DNA from: Desulfovibrio sp. UCD-KL4C
GTDB lineage: Bacteria; Desulfobacterota; Desulfovibrionia; Desulfovibrionales; Desulfovibrionaceae
Length of the DNA: 64,000 nt
Direction: 5' to 3'
Assembly: GCF_006210265.1 (NCBI RefSeq)
Contig: NZ_VCNC01000001.1
Coordinates: 444,843-508,842 of the forward strand
Each line of letters opens with the position of its first letter. The first letter of the stretch is position 1. The translations under genes were made by a program, and so were the position numbers. Shown piece by piece: positions 34,399 to 47,689 of the stretch. The notes under the pieces were generated by a model. The model was not told the origin of the DNA, searched no databases, and saw nothing but the letters and a program-made list of their open reading frames with translations.

Positions 34399-34467
34399 TA
34401 GAGCTAGCAGCATTTTTGCTGGGAAGTTGATATTTATAGGTAGGCAAATGATATTACCCTATGCTAA

Positions 34468-38061
<3,594 letters not shown>

Positions 38062-38083
38062 TCTCTGTCTCAATATGAATTAA

Positions 38084-38125
38084 AAGGCCCTCGAATTCGT
38101 TAAGTCGAATTCGAGGGCTTTCTTT
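38084..38125 (+). terminator. Rho-independent terminator of PFOR gene
   Basis: GCCCTCGAATTCG (38087-38099) pairs with CGAATTCGAGGGC (38106-38118), followed by TTTCTTT. Confidence 0.9.
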
Positions 38126-38211
38126 ACCTATCTAAACTAACTTTAAGATTTGTATGCGGCAAAAAAATCCACATTTATATAGCTCTCAGTTGGCAATTGA
38201 AGATGGTAAAC

Positions 38212-38772
38212 TTAAGCTGACTGCTGCTCGAGTAGAGCCAGTTCTGCTTGTAGTAGAGTTAGTTCAACCTGTTTAGATTTTAACTCTTCTGCAGCTTCTT
38301 CATCACTGGATGATTTTGCCCTGAGCTCTTCAATTTCTTCTTCTATTTCGCTGATCTCGTCTTCTTTGTCAGAGATATCATCAGGATCAGCTCCTCCACC
38401 TTGAGCCGCTCCACCGGCACCGCCAGCTCCACCGGCTTGCTGACCTTCGCCTCCGCTTTCAGCTCCAGCCCCTTGTGGTTGCACTTCTTTCATGCTTGAA
38501 GGGTCTAAACCATTTTTCTTGGCAAATTCATCCATGGTTCCTTTAAGATCATCTTTTTGTTCATCAGTGAGTTCTGAAGCATCCTCTGCTCCGAATTCAT
38601 CAAGTTTAGACTTAAACAGTTCCATTGCTTCTGCGGAGATTGTAACCGTGTCGCCAGACTGTGTTTTAGATTTAATAAGCTCTTCATCTTGAACTTGTTT
38701 TTTTTGAATAGCCTGACTGGTATCCAGTGAGTTGCCAGTTATATTTTGATCAACCGATAAAATTCCATCCAT
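38212..38772 (-). CDS. Unknown acidic coiled-coil protein with Gly/Ala linker
   Basis: 186 residues, no signal peptide or membrane helix. Three parts: an N-terminal region with the short motif DTVTISAEAMELFKSKL (about 41-57); a Gly/Ala/Gln-rich linker (about 100-130); and an acidic coiled coil (about 130-184) with repeating EIEEEIEELRAK heptads. The DTVTIS.EA motif recurs near the N-terminus of the RTX-like protein at 51502-53115. No function is recognised. AAAGGAGAAGG precedes the ATG, so the gene is real. It is flanked by the PFOR terminator and rimK. Confidence 0.7.
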   Translation of the reverse strand: MDGILSVDQNITGNSLDTSQAIQKKQVQDEELIKSKTQSGDTVTISAEAMELFKSKLDEFGAEDASELTDEQKDDLKGTMDEFAKKNGLDPSSMKEVQPQGAGAESGGEGQQAGGAGGAGGAAQGGGADPDDISDKEDEISEIEEEIEELRAKSSSDEEAAEELKSKQVELTLLQAELALLEQQSA

Positions 38773-38907
38773 AACCTTCTCCTTTTTGAGGTTAAAGCAG
38801 TCTAGATGGATAGATTAAGCAAAATATCTGCCAAGTTATATAAAGTTATATTAAGAATCAAAATAAGCATTAAGTTTGACTATTTGTTGAATAAATCTAG
38901 GCGGCTG

Positions 38908-39813
38908 TTAACCGCGCCCTTTTGTTTTTGTTTTTCCGGGCTTTGCATTTTTTTCAATGAAAGTGATTAATTTTCCGGCCACGTCTTTGCCTGTTGTTTT
39001 TTCAATCCCTTCAAGTCCAGGAGAGGAATTAACTTCCATAACAACAGGGCCGTGCTTTGAACGAAGTATATCAACACCGCAAAATCCTAATCCCATAATT
39101 TTAGCACTGCGAACAGCTGTTGAACGTTCTTCAGGGGTAATAGCTATAAGTGAAGCCGTTCCACCTTGATGGAGGTTGGATCTAAAGTCTCCTTCGCGTC
39201 CTTGTCGTTTCATGGAGGCAATGACTTTATCACCAATGACCAGACAGCGGATATCAGAGCCTGATGCCTCAGCTATAAATTCCTGAACTAAAATATTGGC
39301 ATCAAGCCCCTTAAAAGCTTCAATAATACTTGCAGCTGTATTACGTGTTTCTGCAAGTACAACACCTTTCCCTTGAGTTCCTTCAAGAAGCTTTATGACA
39401 AGCGGGGCGCCGCCTACGATGTCTATGAGGTCGTCAGTATATTTAGTGGAATGAGCAAAAGCTGTTACCGGTAGACCGATTCCTTTTCTTGCAAGCAGTT
39501 GCAGGCTTCTTAGTTTATCGCGTGAGCGTGATATAGCTACGGATTCATTTACGCAGTATACGCCCATCATTTCAAATTGGCGGACGACTGCACAGCCGTA
39601 AAAAGTAATTGATGCTCCGATGCGTGGAATTATTGCGTCAAAACCTTTGAGCTCTTCACCTCTGTAAAGAATACTTGGATTGTGAGAAGTTATATTCATG
39701 TAGCAACGCAAGGGATTGATCACCTGTACTTCGTGCCCACGCTCTTCGCAGGCGCGGATCATGGAGGAAGTAGAGTAAAGTTCTTTTTTGCGTGAAAGAA
39801 TGCCTATTTTCAT
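38908..39813 (-). CDS. rimK: RimK-family ATP-grasp glutamate ligase
   Basis: 301 residues. N-terminal preATP-grasp region, then ATP-grasp core with [18 protein letters not shown] (about 144-161), the LVQEF...DIRCLVIG hinge and substrate motif, the [13 protein letters not shown] loop and C-terminal metal ligands [14 protein letters not shown]. RimK adds glutamates to the C-terminus of ribosomal protein S6. It is downstream of, and one base apart from, a RimB-like gene, a known association. GGAG 8 bases before the ATG. Confidence 0.94.
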   Translation of the reverse strand: MKIGILSRKKELYSTSSMIRACEERGHEVQVINPLRCYMNITSHNPSILYRGEELKGFDAIIPRIGASITFYGCAVVRQFEMMGVYCVNESVAISRSRDKLRSLQLLARKGIGLPVTAFAHSTKYTDDLIDIVGGAPLVIKLLEGTQGKGVVLAETRNTAASIIEAFKGLDANILVQEFIAEASGSDIRCLVIGDKVIASMKRQGREGDFRSNLHQGGTASLIAITPEERSTAVRSAKIMGLGFCGVDILRSKHGPVVMEVNSSPGLEGIEKTTGKDVAGKLITFIEKNAKPGKTKTKGRG

Positions 39814-39814
39814 A

Positions 39815-40303
39815 TCAATCTCCAGAAATTAAAATCTTTCTATGGACAGCAGCCAAATCTTTTCCCAAAACATAGGAACGATTGGGATCTACTATTAATT
39901 TTTGCGCCATGGCAGTTCGACCAAGAAGCATTCTAAACTTCATGGTGTCGCGATTAGTTAATGTTACTTCTATGTTCCAAGTAAGTTTTCCCATCTTCAC
40001 GGGCGTCATAATTACAGTTCTTTTTTCCACTCCTCCGCCGGAATTAGTAACGCGGCGAGTGTCTACGACAGGGGCTTCGCAGAATAATTCTATATCTTTT
40101 CTTCCCTGCGCTGGGTGAATGCCGAAACGAATCCAGCGTTTACCGTCACGCTCGAAAAATTCTTGCTCAAAAGAGTGCAGACAGGATGTTTTTGCACCTG
40201 TGTCAACTTTAGCTTTAATTGCGGGAATTCCAAGTTCAGGAAAACAAGTCCACTCCCGCCAGCCGATGATTGTTCGGCCGTACACGGTGTCCGGTCGTTT
40301 CAC
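39815..40303 (-). CDS. RimB-like retropepsin-fold (RimK-associated) protein
   Basis: 162 residues of the family annotated as ATP-dependent zinc protease or RimB. The motif [16 protein letters not shown] (about 31-45) contains the D-T-G-A signature of the retropepsin-like fold, and [17 protein letters not shown] matches the conserved second half. Its role is tied to RimK; in Pseudomonas the RimABK system modulates S6 modification. Starts at GTG 40303 with AGGAG upstream. The protease function is a family annotation, not seen directly. Confidence 0.85.
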   Translation of the reverse strand: MKRPDTVYGRTIIGWREWTCFPELGIPAIKAKVDTGAKTSCLHSFEQEFFERDGKRWIRFGIHPAQGRKDIELFCEAPVVDTRRVTNSGGGVEKRTVIMTPVKMGKLTWNIEVTLTNRDTMKFRMLLGRTAMAQKLIVDPNRSYVLGKDLAAVHRKILISGD

Positions 40304-40582
40304 ACTATGCTCCTATCGTTCTCATTTAAGCGCAAATTCAATGAAGAATAGCCAGCTTATCAAGCTTAGACATATTACAGCAAATACTATTAATAACACT
40401 CTCAAAATCAGAGCGAGCAAGTGGATAAAGGTCGTCGCCTTTAAATGCAAGAAAAAAAGTTATATTAAAAATGCGAATGAATATAATTTTTTGCTTTATC
40501 TTTAGCTGTGAAAGAAAACCATACTTGATAAAAAAACAGTTTCAGGCAAGAACAGCTTCACGTGCAGCAAAGGAGAGGACGT

Positions 40583-41275
40583 TTGGCCATTATTACATTT
40601 AATTCTTCACTGGATGAAAAAATAGCAGATACTGCAGCTCAAATGAAAAGGGTGTTGCGTGAGCATGATCCTTTAAAAATTGCGGTTGCATGGACTGGCG
40701 GAAAAGATTCCACAGTTGTTCTTGCCATATGGCGTGAAGTTTTGAAGGCTGAGGGGGGCTTAAAACCTTTATGTTTTTCAATTGACACAGGCGTTAAGTT
40801 CCCAGAAGTAATGTCGTTTAGGGATAATCTTGCTGTGGAGTGGAATATCGATTTAAAAGTGATTCGTCCTGAAGTTGATATAAAAGTATATCCTATTGCA
40901 AAAGATACGGTTTCCTGCTGTCGGGATTTAAAAATTATTCCACTTCAAAAAGCTCTGGCAGAAAATGAAGTTGATGTCTTAATCACCGGAATAAGACGTG
41001 ATGAACACCCGAGCAGGGAGGCTAGAGAACCTCTTGAGATTCGTGAAAATCCTGATCACACTGTATTTAATCCAATCCTTGAGTGGACAGAAATGGATAT
41101 ATGGTCATTTATAACTATGCATGAAATTCCTCATTGTGAACTTTACGATAAAGGATATAGATCGCTGGGATGTCAGCCCTGCACCGTTCTGGGAGAAGGT
41201 GAAGGGGAACGGCAGGGGCGAAATAAAGATAAAGAAAAAAATCTCGAACTGTTAACTTCGCTTGGATATTTTTAA
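40583..41275 (+). CDS. PAPS reductase/ATP sulfurylase small subunit-like N-type PPase
   Basis: About 230 residues. ATP-binding PP-loop AWTGGKDSTVVLA (near residues 35-47) is typical of PAPS reductase, CysD and related adenylating enzymes. Further motifs are SIDTGVKFPEV, VSCCRDLKIIPLQ, GIRRDEHPSR and a C-terminal GCQPCT, where Cys residues could be catalytic or cluster ligands. Canonical assimilatory reductase (CysH) has an ECGLH tail, absent here, so the substrate is not certain. AGGAG sits 7 bases before TTG 40583, which is preferred over GTG 40562. The stop overlaps the ATG of the Ung-like gene by one base, so the two are translationally coupled. Confidence 0.82.
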   Translation: MAIITFNSSLDEKIADTAAQMKRVLREHDPLKIAVAWTGGKDSTVVLAIWREVLKAEGGLKPLCFSIDTGVKFPEVMSFRDNLAVEWNIDLKVIRPEVDIKVYPIAKDTVSCCRDLKIIPLQKALAENEVDVLITGIRRDEHPSREAREPLEIRENPDHTVFNPILEWTEMDIWSFITMHEIPHCELYDKGYRSLGCQPCTVLGEGEGERQGRNKDKEKNLELLTSLGYF

Positions 41276-41985
41276 TGAAAATAAATTTTTGTAATACTAC
41301 TTATATAATAGATAGTTCGTGGGATAATTTTTTTACCACGGATAGATTGGCGCAACTGGATAAAATCGGTGCAGCTGTAGGAACTGACTTTACTCCTCCG
41401 GCTACTAAGGTTCTGCGGTTTTCACAAGTTGATCTTGCACGTGTACGAGTAGTCATTCTGGGACAAGATCCATACCCGCAATCAGGCGTGGCAACAGGAC
41501 GATCATTTGAGGTCGGTAATATCAAGCAGTGGTCGGATTTGAAGCGGAACGCTTCGCTGGTAAATATGCTAAAACTTCTCCATAAAAATTATACTGGAGG
41601 GTCAGAAGTAGCCGCAATTAGTAAAGTTCGTGAAGATATAGATGATGGGAGTTTTCCAGTCCTGCCGCCGACTGAACTTTTCAGCCATTTTGAAGAGCAA
41701 GGCGTTTTAATGCTGAACGCTGCTTTTACATGTAAAATTGATAATCCGGGTAGTCATACAGATGTCTGGAAATCCTTTTCGCAAGATTTACTCAGATTTA
41801 TTGAAGAAAATAATTCGCAAATTAAATGGTTTCTCTGGGGAAAAGATGCACAGGAGTTTTGTTCTTTTGTTTCTGATTTAAAAAAACTTAGAAGTTATCA
41901 TCCTCGCTTATTTGATCAAAAAGAAGGCTCGTTTTTAAAAGAAAACCATTTCGCTAAATGTCCGGAAATAAATTGGGTTGAGTAA
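41275..41985 (+). CDS. Family 1 uracil-DNA glycosylase-like protein
   Basis: 236 residues. The catalytic loop VVILGQDPYPQSG keeps Asp and Tyr of the UNG GQDPYH motif, with Pro in place of His. GRSFEV retains the uracil-stacking Phe, VLMLNAAFTC retains the base-specific Asn, and SYHPRLFD keeps the active-site His of HPSPLS but changes its other residues. So the core is intact but divergent from canonical Ung. It excises uracil from DNA in the family prototype; whether this member has that or another base specificity is open. Translationally coupled to the preceding PAPS-reductase-like gene. Confidence 0.78.
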   Translation: MKINFCNTTYIIDSSWDNFFTTDRLAQLDKIGAAVGTDFTPPATKVLRFSQVDLARVRVVILGQDPYPQSGVATGRSFEVGNIKQWSDLKRNASLVNMLKLLHKNYTGGSEVAAISKVREDIDDGSFPVLPPTELFSHFEEQGVLMLNAAFTCKIDNPGSHTDVWKSFSQDLLRFIEENNSQIKWFLWGKDAQEFCSFVSDLKKLRSYHPRLFDQKEGSFLKENHFAKCPEINWVE

Positions 41986-42048
41986 TATAATTCAAAAACC
42001 AGTTACTTTTTTAGGTACTCTTTCTTTAATTAAAAAGTTTTGGGGTTA

Positions 42049-42075
42049 TTAAACCCTTCTTTCAAAAGGGTTTAA
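42049..42075 (+). terminator. Hairpin after the uracil glycosylase-like gene
   Basis: TTAAACCCTT (42049-42058) pairs with AAGGGTTTAA (42066-42075). No T-run follows. Confidence 0.45.
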
Positions 42076-42192
42076 GCTGACGTAGGCTATTATTTATTTA
42101 TCCCCGCTAAGGTTGGCTCCTAGGCTGATATATATTATGGTTTCGCTCACGCATTTTTGTAAATCGCGATAATTAGATAAATCAGGTGAAAA

Positions 42193-43269
42193 ATGATCAA
42201 TAGAAAAAAGACTCGTGAACTGTTTATAGGTAATATAGGAATTGGTGGTGACAACCCTATCAGGGTTCAGTCCATGTGTAATACCGATACCCGTGATGTG
42301 CTTGCAACCGGAACACAAATCAATGCTTTGGCAGAAGCTGGATGCGAGCTTGTACGCGTTGCTGTGCCTGATAAAGCTGCAGCTGCTGCATTGATTCAAC
42401 TTTGCAAAGATTCTCCGGTTCCTTTGATTGCAGATATTCACTTTGACTACCGTCTTGCCCTTGCCGCAATTGATGCAGGAATTAACGGCTTGCGTATTAA
42501 TCCCGGTAACATAGGCGGAGAAAAGAAAGTTGATGCTGTTGTTTCTGCTGCAAAAGATCGTAAAATTCCTATCCGCATCGGTGTAAACGGTGGGTCACTG
42601 GACAAGGGACTGCTAGCCAAGTATGGCGGACCCACTCCTGAAGCAATGGTGGAAAGTGCCTTGGAACATGTGGCTCTTCTTGAAAAAAGAAATTTTCATG
42701 ATATTAAAATTTCACTGAAATCATCTTCAGTTTTAAATACTATTGCTGCATATAAACTTCTTTCTGAAAAAGTTGATTATCCACAGCATGTTGGAATCAC
42801 TGAAGCAGGAACTCTTGTTCGTGGCGCAGTGAAGTCCGCAGTCGGTCTTGGTATTTTGTTCTGGGAAGGTTTGGGAGACACAATGCGTGTTTCACTTACT
42901 CATGACCCCGTTGCCGAAGTCGGTGTTGCATGGGAAATTCTGCGCTCTTTAGGACTTCGCGAAAGAGGTCCCGAAATTGTGTCTTGCCCTACCTGCGGAA
43001 GAACCGAAATCGCGCTTATTGAGCTTGCGCAGCAGGTTGAAGAAAACCTGCGCGGAGTTAAGGAAGTGTTTACCGTTGCTGTTATGGGCTGCGTAGTTAA
43101 TGGCCCGGGGGAAGCTCGTGAAGCTGATATCGGTATTGCCGGAGGCCGTGACCTCGGTATTATTTTTAGAAAAGGTGAAGTTATCCGCAAAATTCATGGT
43201 TCAGATAATCTTCTGCCGGAATTTATGAAAGAGATCGAATTATTTTTGGAAGAAAAAAGAGGAAAATAA
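42193..43269 (+). CDS. ispG: 4-hydroxy-3-methylbut-2-enyl diphosphate synthase (IspG/GcpE)
   Basis: 358 residues. N-terminal TIM barrel with VQSMCNTDTRD and IADIHFDYRLAL; C-terminal domain with [4Fe-4S] ligands in SCPTCGRTEI and VMGCVVNGPGEAREADIGIAGG. It reduces MEcPP to HMBPP in the MEP isoprenoid pathway using an iron-sulfur cluster. ATG with GGTGAAA upstream. The stop is followed directly by the ATG of proS, starting a seven-gene unit that also includes ispA and dxs of the same pathway. Confidence 0.97.
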   Translation: MINRKKTRELFIGNIGIGGDNPIRVQSMCNTDTRDVLATGTQINALAEAGCELVRVAVPDKAAAAALIQLCKDSPVPLIADIHFDYRLALAAIDAGINGLRINPGNIGGEKKVDAVVSAAKDRKIPIRIGVNGGSLDKGLLAKYGGPTPEAMVESALEHVALLEKRNFHDIKISLKSSSVLNTIAAYKLLSEKVDYPQHVGITEAGTLVRGAVKSAVGLGILFWEGLGDTMRVSLTHDPVAEVGVAWEILRSLGLRERGPEIVSCPTCGRTEIALIELAQQVEENLRGVKEVFTVAVMGCVVNGPGEAREADIGIAGGRDLGIIFRKGEVIRKIHGSDNLLPEFMKEIELFLEEKRGK

Positions 43270-45012
43270 ATGCGTTTAAGCCGTTATTACATACCGACAT
43301 TAAAAGAAGATCCTTCCGATGCGGAAGTTGTTTCACATAAACTTCTTATGCGCGCTGGAATGATCCGCAAAGTCACCAGCGGAATTTATAATTACTTGCC
43401 ACTTGGACTGAAGTCCTTGAACAAGGTTGCAAATATCGTTCGTGAAGAAATGAACCGTGCCTACGCGCTTGAAGTGCTTATGCCTATGGTTCAGCCTGGT
43501 GATTTGTGGAGAGAATCAGGTCGCTGGGATTTTTATGGCAAAGAACTGCTTAGAGTTAATGATCGTCACGGCCGTGACTATTGTCTCGGACCTACGCATG
43601 AAGAAGTTGTTACAGACCTCGTTCGCGGTGAAGTAAAATCATATAAGCAACTTCCGATTAATCTGTATCAGATTCAGACTAAATTCCGTGATGAAATCCG
43701 CCCTCGCTTCGGCCTGATGCGCGGTCGTGAATTTGTTATGAAAGACGGCTATTCCTTTGACAAGGATGAAGCCGGGGCAGAAGAATCTTATCGCTTGATG
43801 TTTGAAGCATATAAGAAAATATTTTCTCGCATCGGACTGCGTTTCCGCCCTGTTCAGGCCGATTCAGGGGCTATTGGCGGAGACTTTTCACATGAATTCC
43901 ACGTTCTTGCTGATACAGGTGAAGATACAATTGCTGTTTGCCAGAATGAAACTTGCGGATATGCTGCCAACCTCGAAAAAGCAAAAGTGAATGCACCCGC
44001 AGGTGAATGCGCATGTAAAGCTGAGTGTCCCGCAATTGAAGAAGTTGCAACTCCAGGCAAGCACACTGTTGAAGAAGTTTGTGCATTTCTTGAAATTTCT
44101 GCTGATAAGCTGATTAAAACTCTGCTGTTTAATGTTGACGGAGAGCCTGTTGCGGCCCTTGTTCGCGGTGACCGCGAAGTCAACGATGTTAAGCTTAGAA
44201 ATTTAATGGGCGGTAACGAAATTGACTTTGCTTCTGAAGACGAAGTTAAAGAATGGACAGGTGCTCCTGTTGGGTTTGCCGGACCTGTCGGTTTGAAAGT
44301 TAAACGTATTTTTGCAGATCATGAGCTTTGTACTTCTACCGATTGGGTTGCTGGAGCAAACAAAAGTGATACCCATATTAAACACCTTTCTCTTGGACGT
44401 GATTGCAAGATTGAAAAATTTGCTGATATTCGAGTAATAACCGAAAGTGATCCTTGCCCTGACTGTGGTGGCAAGATTGAGTTCACTAAAGGAATCGAAG
44501 TCGGCCATGTTTTCAAACTTGGTGATAAGTATTCCAAAAAATTGGAAGCTACTTTTCTTGATGAAAATGGCAAAAGCAAACCGATGATCATGGGCTGCTA
44601 TGGTATCGGTGTTTCTCGTATTGTAGCTTCTGCAATTGAACAGAATAATGATGAGAACGGAGCTATATTCCCTCCTTCCATCGCTCCTTTTGAAGTCTGC
44701 ATGATTTCTCTTGGCGGTAAAGATGAAGCTGTGAACGAAAAAGCCGCGGAACTTTATGAGCAGCTTGTGGGAATGGGGATTGATGTTGCTTATGATGATC
44801 GCAAAGATAGGCCTGGCGTAAAATTCGCTGAAGCTGATCTCATCGGTTATCCTATGCAGTTGGTTCTTGGCGGCAAAGGTCTTAAAAATGGCATTATTGA
44901 AGCCAAGAATCGCAAAACAGGCGAAAAAATGGAACTTCCATTGGAAGGATTTACAGAAGCATTTACTTCATGGCGTGCAGGAATCTGGCAGTCATGGGGA
45001 CTTTCTTTATAA
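43270..45012 (+). CDS. proS: Prolyl-tRNA synthetase
   Basis: 580 residues, bacterial type with an editing insertion. Class II motif 2 region [21 protein letters not shown] (about 137-157 region), motif 3 [11 protein letters not shown] near 443, an insertion domain (about 225-385) that edits mis-charged tRNA, and anticodon-binding domain (about 480-575). It attaches proline to tRNA-Pro. The ATG follows the ispG stop with no gap; the ribosome site AGAGGA lies at the end of ispG. A 12-bp palindromic hairpin follows the stop. Confidence 0.97.
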   Translation: MRLSRYYIPTLKEDPSDAEVVSHKLLMRAGMIRKVTSGIYNYLPLGLKSLNKVANIVREEMNRAYALEVLMPMVQPGDLWRESGRWDFYGKELLRVNDRHGRDYCLGPTHEEVVTDLVRGEVKSYKQLPINLYQIQTKFRDEIRPRFGLMRGREFVMKDGYSFDKDEAGAEESYRLMFEAYKKIFSRIGLRFRPVQADSGAIGGDFSHEFHVLADTGEDTIAVCQNETCGYAANLEKAKVNAPAGECACKAECPAIEEVATPGKHTVEEVCAFLEISADKLIKTLLFNVDGEPVAALVRGDREVNDVKLRNLMGGNEIDFASEDEVKEWTGAPVGFAGPVGLKVKRIFADHELCTSTDWVAGANKSDTHIKHLSLGRDCKIEKFADIRVITESDPCPDCGGKIEFTKGIEVGHVFKLGDKYSKKLEATFLDENGKSKPMIMGCYGIGVSRIVASAIEQNNDENGAIFPPSIAPFEVCMISLGGKDEAVNEKAAELYEQLVGMGIDVAYDDRKDRPGVKFAEADLIGYPMQLVLGGKGLKNGIIEAKNRKTGEKMELPLEGFTEAFTSWRAGIWQSWGLSL

Positions 45013-45025
45013 TTATAAAATTTTT

Positions 45026-45049
45026 CCCCGCCAAAAATTTTTGGCGGGG
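45026..45049 (+). terminator. Palindromic hairpin between proS and xseA
   Basis: CCCCGCCAAAAA (45026-45037) is directly followed by its complement TTTTTGGCGGGG (45038-45049), then AGTTTTG. It may partly end the ispG-proS transcript or stabilise it. Confidence 0.55.
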
Positions 45050-45113
45050 AGTTTTGTAGAGGAACTTTTTTTAAAAAGAGTTCCCCTTAGATAGCGAAAG
45101 CTAATTCCTCAAT

Positions 45114-46493
45114 ATGAGAATATTTTCAGTCAGTGATATTACCCGCGCCGTTAAGGACGTTCTTGAGACCGAGTTCCCGTTTATATGGGTAAAAGGACAG
45201 GTCACTAATCTTGCACGCCCTGCATCCGGTCATGTTTATTTTACGCTGACAGATGGTGATGCAGGGTTGTCCGTAGTTTGGTTTAAGGGAAATCAACGCG
45301 GTGGAGTCGGTGACGACTCTGAAAAAATCAATCCTTTGACTGGTGAAGTCGAATCAGGGGAAGCCATTAAGCTTGAGGATGGCATGGAGATTCTCTGCGC
45401 TGGACACATGAATGTGTATCCGCCGCGTGGAGCATATCAGCTTATTGCAGAGCTGATTCAGGAACAGGGCGTTGGTGATTTAAGACTTGCTTTTGAAGCC
45501 ATGAAGCGCAAACTGGCTGACAAAGGATATTTTGATGAAGATCGCAAAATGGAGATTCCGCGTTCTTCATCAAAAGTTGCAGTTGTAACGGCTCCGTCAG
45601 GAGCGGCTATAATGGATTTTTTGCGCATAGCGCAGGTCCGCGGAACCGGCGCTGAGATCAGAATTTATCCTACTCTGGTTCAGGGAGATAAAGCTCCCGC
45701 TCAGATTGCGAAAGCCATTGGTAAAGTCTGCGAAGATGGGTGGGCCGAAGTTCTGGTACTGATTCGCGGTGGCGGTTCACTTGAGGATTTGTGGGCGTTT
45801 AATACCGAGTCTGTTGCGGACGCTCTTTTCAGCTCCACTGTCCCGGTTGTCTGCGGAGTTGGGCATGAAGTAGATATTTCTATTGCCGATTATGTTGCAG
45901 ATAAACGGGTTGCAACGCCGAGTCACGCTGCTCAGGAACTCTGGCCCAGACGTGAAACTCTTATGCAGAGTGTTGATGAGCTGGAAAGTAAATTGGTTCG
46001 GAGTTACAAAAATTTTCTTGAAGTCAGGAATTCCAGACTTGAAACTTTGCGAAAGGGGCTGACATGGCTTTCACCTTCGCAAAAAATTGATAGACTTCTC
46101 AGCTCCTTCAGTGAGGAAAAACTTAGACTGAAAAGGGCTGCTGATCTTTTTACTAAGCGTAAATCTTCAGAGCTTGAGGCTCTGATGCATAGACTTACCA
46201 ATGTACTTGATGAAAGACATTTTGAAACTCTTGATAAAGAAATATTCGATCTTTCCGCCAGACTCGAGAGAAGCGGCAAGGTCTTTATAGATAATAAATT
46301 TTCTGAATTTGACAGTATGGCTAATTCCCTGCGAATGCTTGATCCTGAAATGCCCCTTGAACGCGGGTATAGCCTTGTTACTGTTGAAAAGAGCGGAACA
46401 TTTTTGCGAAGCCCTGATGAAGTTGTGAATGGTGACGGACTTCGCGTTCGCGTGAAATCCGGTGAAATCCGTGCGAAAGTTGTGACCAAATGA
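45114..46493 (+). CDS. xseA: Exodeoxyribonuclease VII large subunit
   Basis: 459 residues. N-terminal OB-fold (about 1-100; FPFIWVKGQVTNLARPASGH), catalytic region with VVTAPSGAAIMDFLR and LIRGGGSLEDLWAFN (near 221-235), then GVGHEVDISIADYVADKRV, followed by long coiled-coil helices. Together with XseB (encoded 953 bases downstream) it degrades single-stranded DNA. The stop codon overlaps the ATG of the M23 peptidase gene by four bases (ATGA). Confidence 0.96.
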   Translation: MRIFSVSDITRAVKDVLETEFPFIWVKGQVTNLARPASGHVYFTLTDGDAGLSVVWFKGNQRGGVGDDSEKINPLTGEVESGEAIKLEDGMEILCAGHMNVYPPRGAYQLIAELIQEQGVGDLRLAFEAMKRKLADKGYFDEDRKMEIPRSSSKVAVVTAPSGAAIMDFLRIAQVRGTGAEIRIYPTLVQGDKAPAQIAKAIGKVCEDGWAEVLVLIRGGGSLEDLWAFNTESVADALFSSTVPVVCGVGHEVDISIADYVADKRVATPSHAAQELWPRRETLMQSVDELESKLVRSYKNFLEVRNSRLETLRKGLTWLSPSQKIDRLLSSFSEEKLRLKRAADLFTKRKSSELEALMHRLTNVLDERHFETLDKEIFDLSARLERSGKVFIDNKFSEFDSMANSLRMLDPEMPLERGYSLVTVEKSGTFLRSPDEVVNGDGLRVRVKSGEIRAKVVTK

Positions 46494-47410
46494 GGATTGG
46501 AGATTTTAAATTGATAAATTCCATGAGATATATGAAAACTTTTATTCTTGCTTTAGTCTGTTGTTTATTTTTTGCGTCGTCAGCATTTGCAGCTGTTTCT
46601 TTGGCTTATCCTCAGAAAGCTGGGCTTGGCGAACCTTTTCTGGTCAGAATAACTTCTGATACAAATTTAGATTCAGTTTCAGCAAAGTGGCTCGGAGCTA
46701 CAGTTCAGCCGGAAATTAAAAATTGGAAAGGAAAATCTGTAGCCCTTGTAATGTTCGGAACAGATGTCCTTAACGATAAAGCCGGTAAAAAAACTCTGGC
46801 TATAAGTGTTGTTGAGAATGGGAAAGAACGTATTTTTAAGCGTAAAATTAAAATTTATAATAAGAAATATAAAGTGCAGCGGCTGACTCTTCCAGAAAAG
46901 ATGGTAACTCCGCCTAAAGAAGTTCTTGAGCGCATCAGGCATGACCGTGTAGAGGTTAAAGCTGCAAAGGAAACTCAGTCTGCAAAAAGGATGTGGTTTG
47001 TTCCTTTTCAGAAACCTACAAAAGGTTCACAGTCAAGTCCTTACGGGGCTAGAAGAATTTTGAACGGCAAGCCGAAAAATCCTCATCGCGGACTTGATTT
47101 TAGAGGGGCTAAAGGCACGGCTGTTCATGCAATGGCTGACGGAAAAGTTATTCTTGTTAGCAGTCATTACTATGCCGGAAATAGTATCTACATTGATCAT
47201 GGAAACGGGGTTGTTACGATGTATTTCCATCTTTCGCGATTCGGTGTTAAGGAAGGCGACATGGTTGTACGCGGGCAGACTATCGGCCGTATCGGATCGA
47301 CAGGAAGGGTAACCGGACCACATCTGCATGTAAGTGTAAGCGTACAAGGACGACTGGTTGATCCAAACTTTCTACTTAAAAAGAACACTGATAAGCTGCT
47401 CGGTCTTTAG
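46490..47410 (+). CDS. M23-family murein peptidase, secreted
   Basis: 306 residues from the first ATG, overlapping xseA by four bases. A signal peptide lies at residues about 12-35 (LALVCCLFFASSAFA), so the true start may be TTG 46511 (GGAG upstream) or ATG 46532 (MKTFILAL). The LytM domain (about 190-295) has zinc-site motifs HRGLDFRG and HLHVSV, plus YFHLSRFGVKEGD. It probably cleaves peptidoglycan cross-links in the periplasm. It lies between two Exo VII subunit genes. Confidence 0.9.
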   Translation: MRIGDFKLINSMRYMKTFILALVCCLFFASSAFAAVSLAYPQKAGLGEPFLVRITSDTNLDSVSAKWLGATVQPEIKNWKGKSVALVMFGTDVLNDKAGKKTLAISVVENGKERIFKRKIKIYNKKYKVQRLTLPEKMVTPPKEVLERIRHDRVEVKAAKETQSAKRMWFVPFQKPTKGSQSSPYGARRILNGKPKNPHRGLDFRGAKGTAVHAMADGKVILVSSHYYAGNSIYIDHGNGVVTMYFHLSRFGVKEGDMVVRGQTIGRIGSTGRVTGPHLHVSVSVQGRLVDPNFLLKKNTDKLLGL

Positions 47411-47446
47411 AACGATGCCATATGAATTAATATATAAAATAATTAT

Positions 47447-47689
47447 ATGAAAGATAATAAAAATTTTGAAGAAAGACTGGAGCGTTTGAAAGTAATTGTT
47501 GCAGGTCTTGAACAAGGTGATCTGCCCCTTGAAGAGGGCGTTGCCCTTTTTAAAGAAGGACAGTCGCTTGCTAAAAAATGTGCGGATCAGCTCCAGAAAG
47601 CCGCGAATGAAGTTAAAATTGTTGGTGACGGATTAATTAAAGATTTTGAAGTTAAAGTTGAAAATGAGGATATGACTGATGACAATTAA
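47447..47689 (+). CDS. xseB: Exodeoxyribonuclease VII small subunit
   Basis: 80 residues with the XseB signature NFEERLERLKVIVAGLEQGD and LPLEEGVALFKEGQSLAKKC. It assembles in several copies along the helical tail of XseA. No strong Shine-Dalgarno is visible. Its 3' end overlaps the ispA start by 11 bases, so expression of the two is coupled. Confidence 0.95.
   Translation: MKDNKNFEERLERLKVIVAGLEQGDLPLEEGVALFKEGQSLAKKCADQLQKAANEVKIVGDGLIKDFEVKVENEDMTDDN

Noticed and set aside
40119-40505. 128-residue plus-strand frame opposite the RimB-like gene
   Set aside because: It overlaps the well-supported minus-strand gene and has no coding character.
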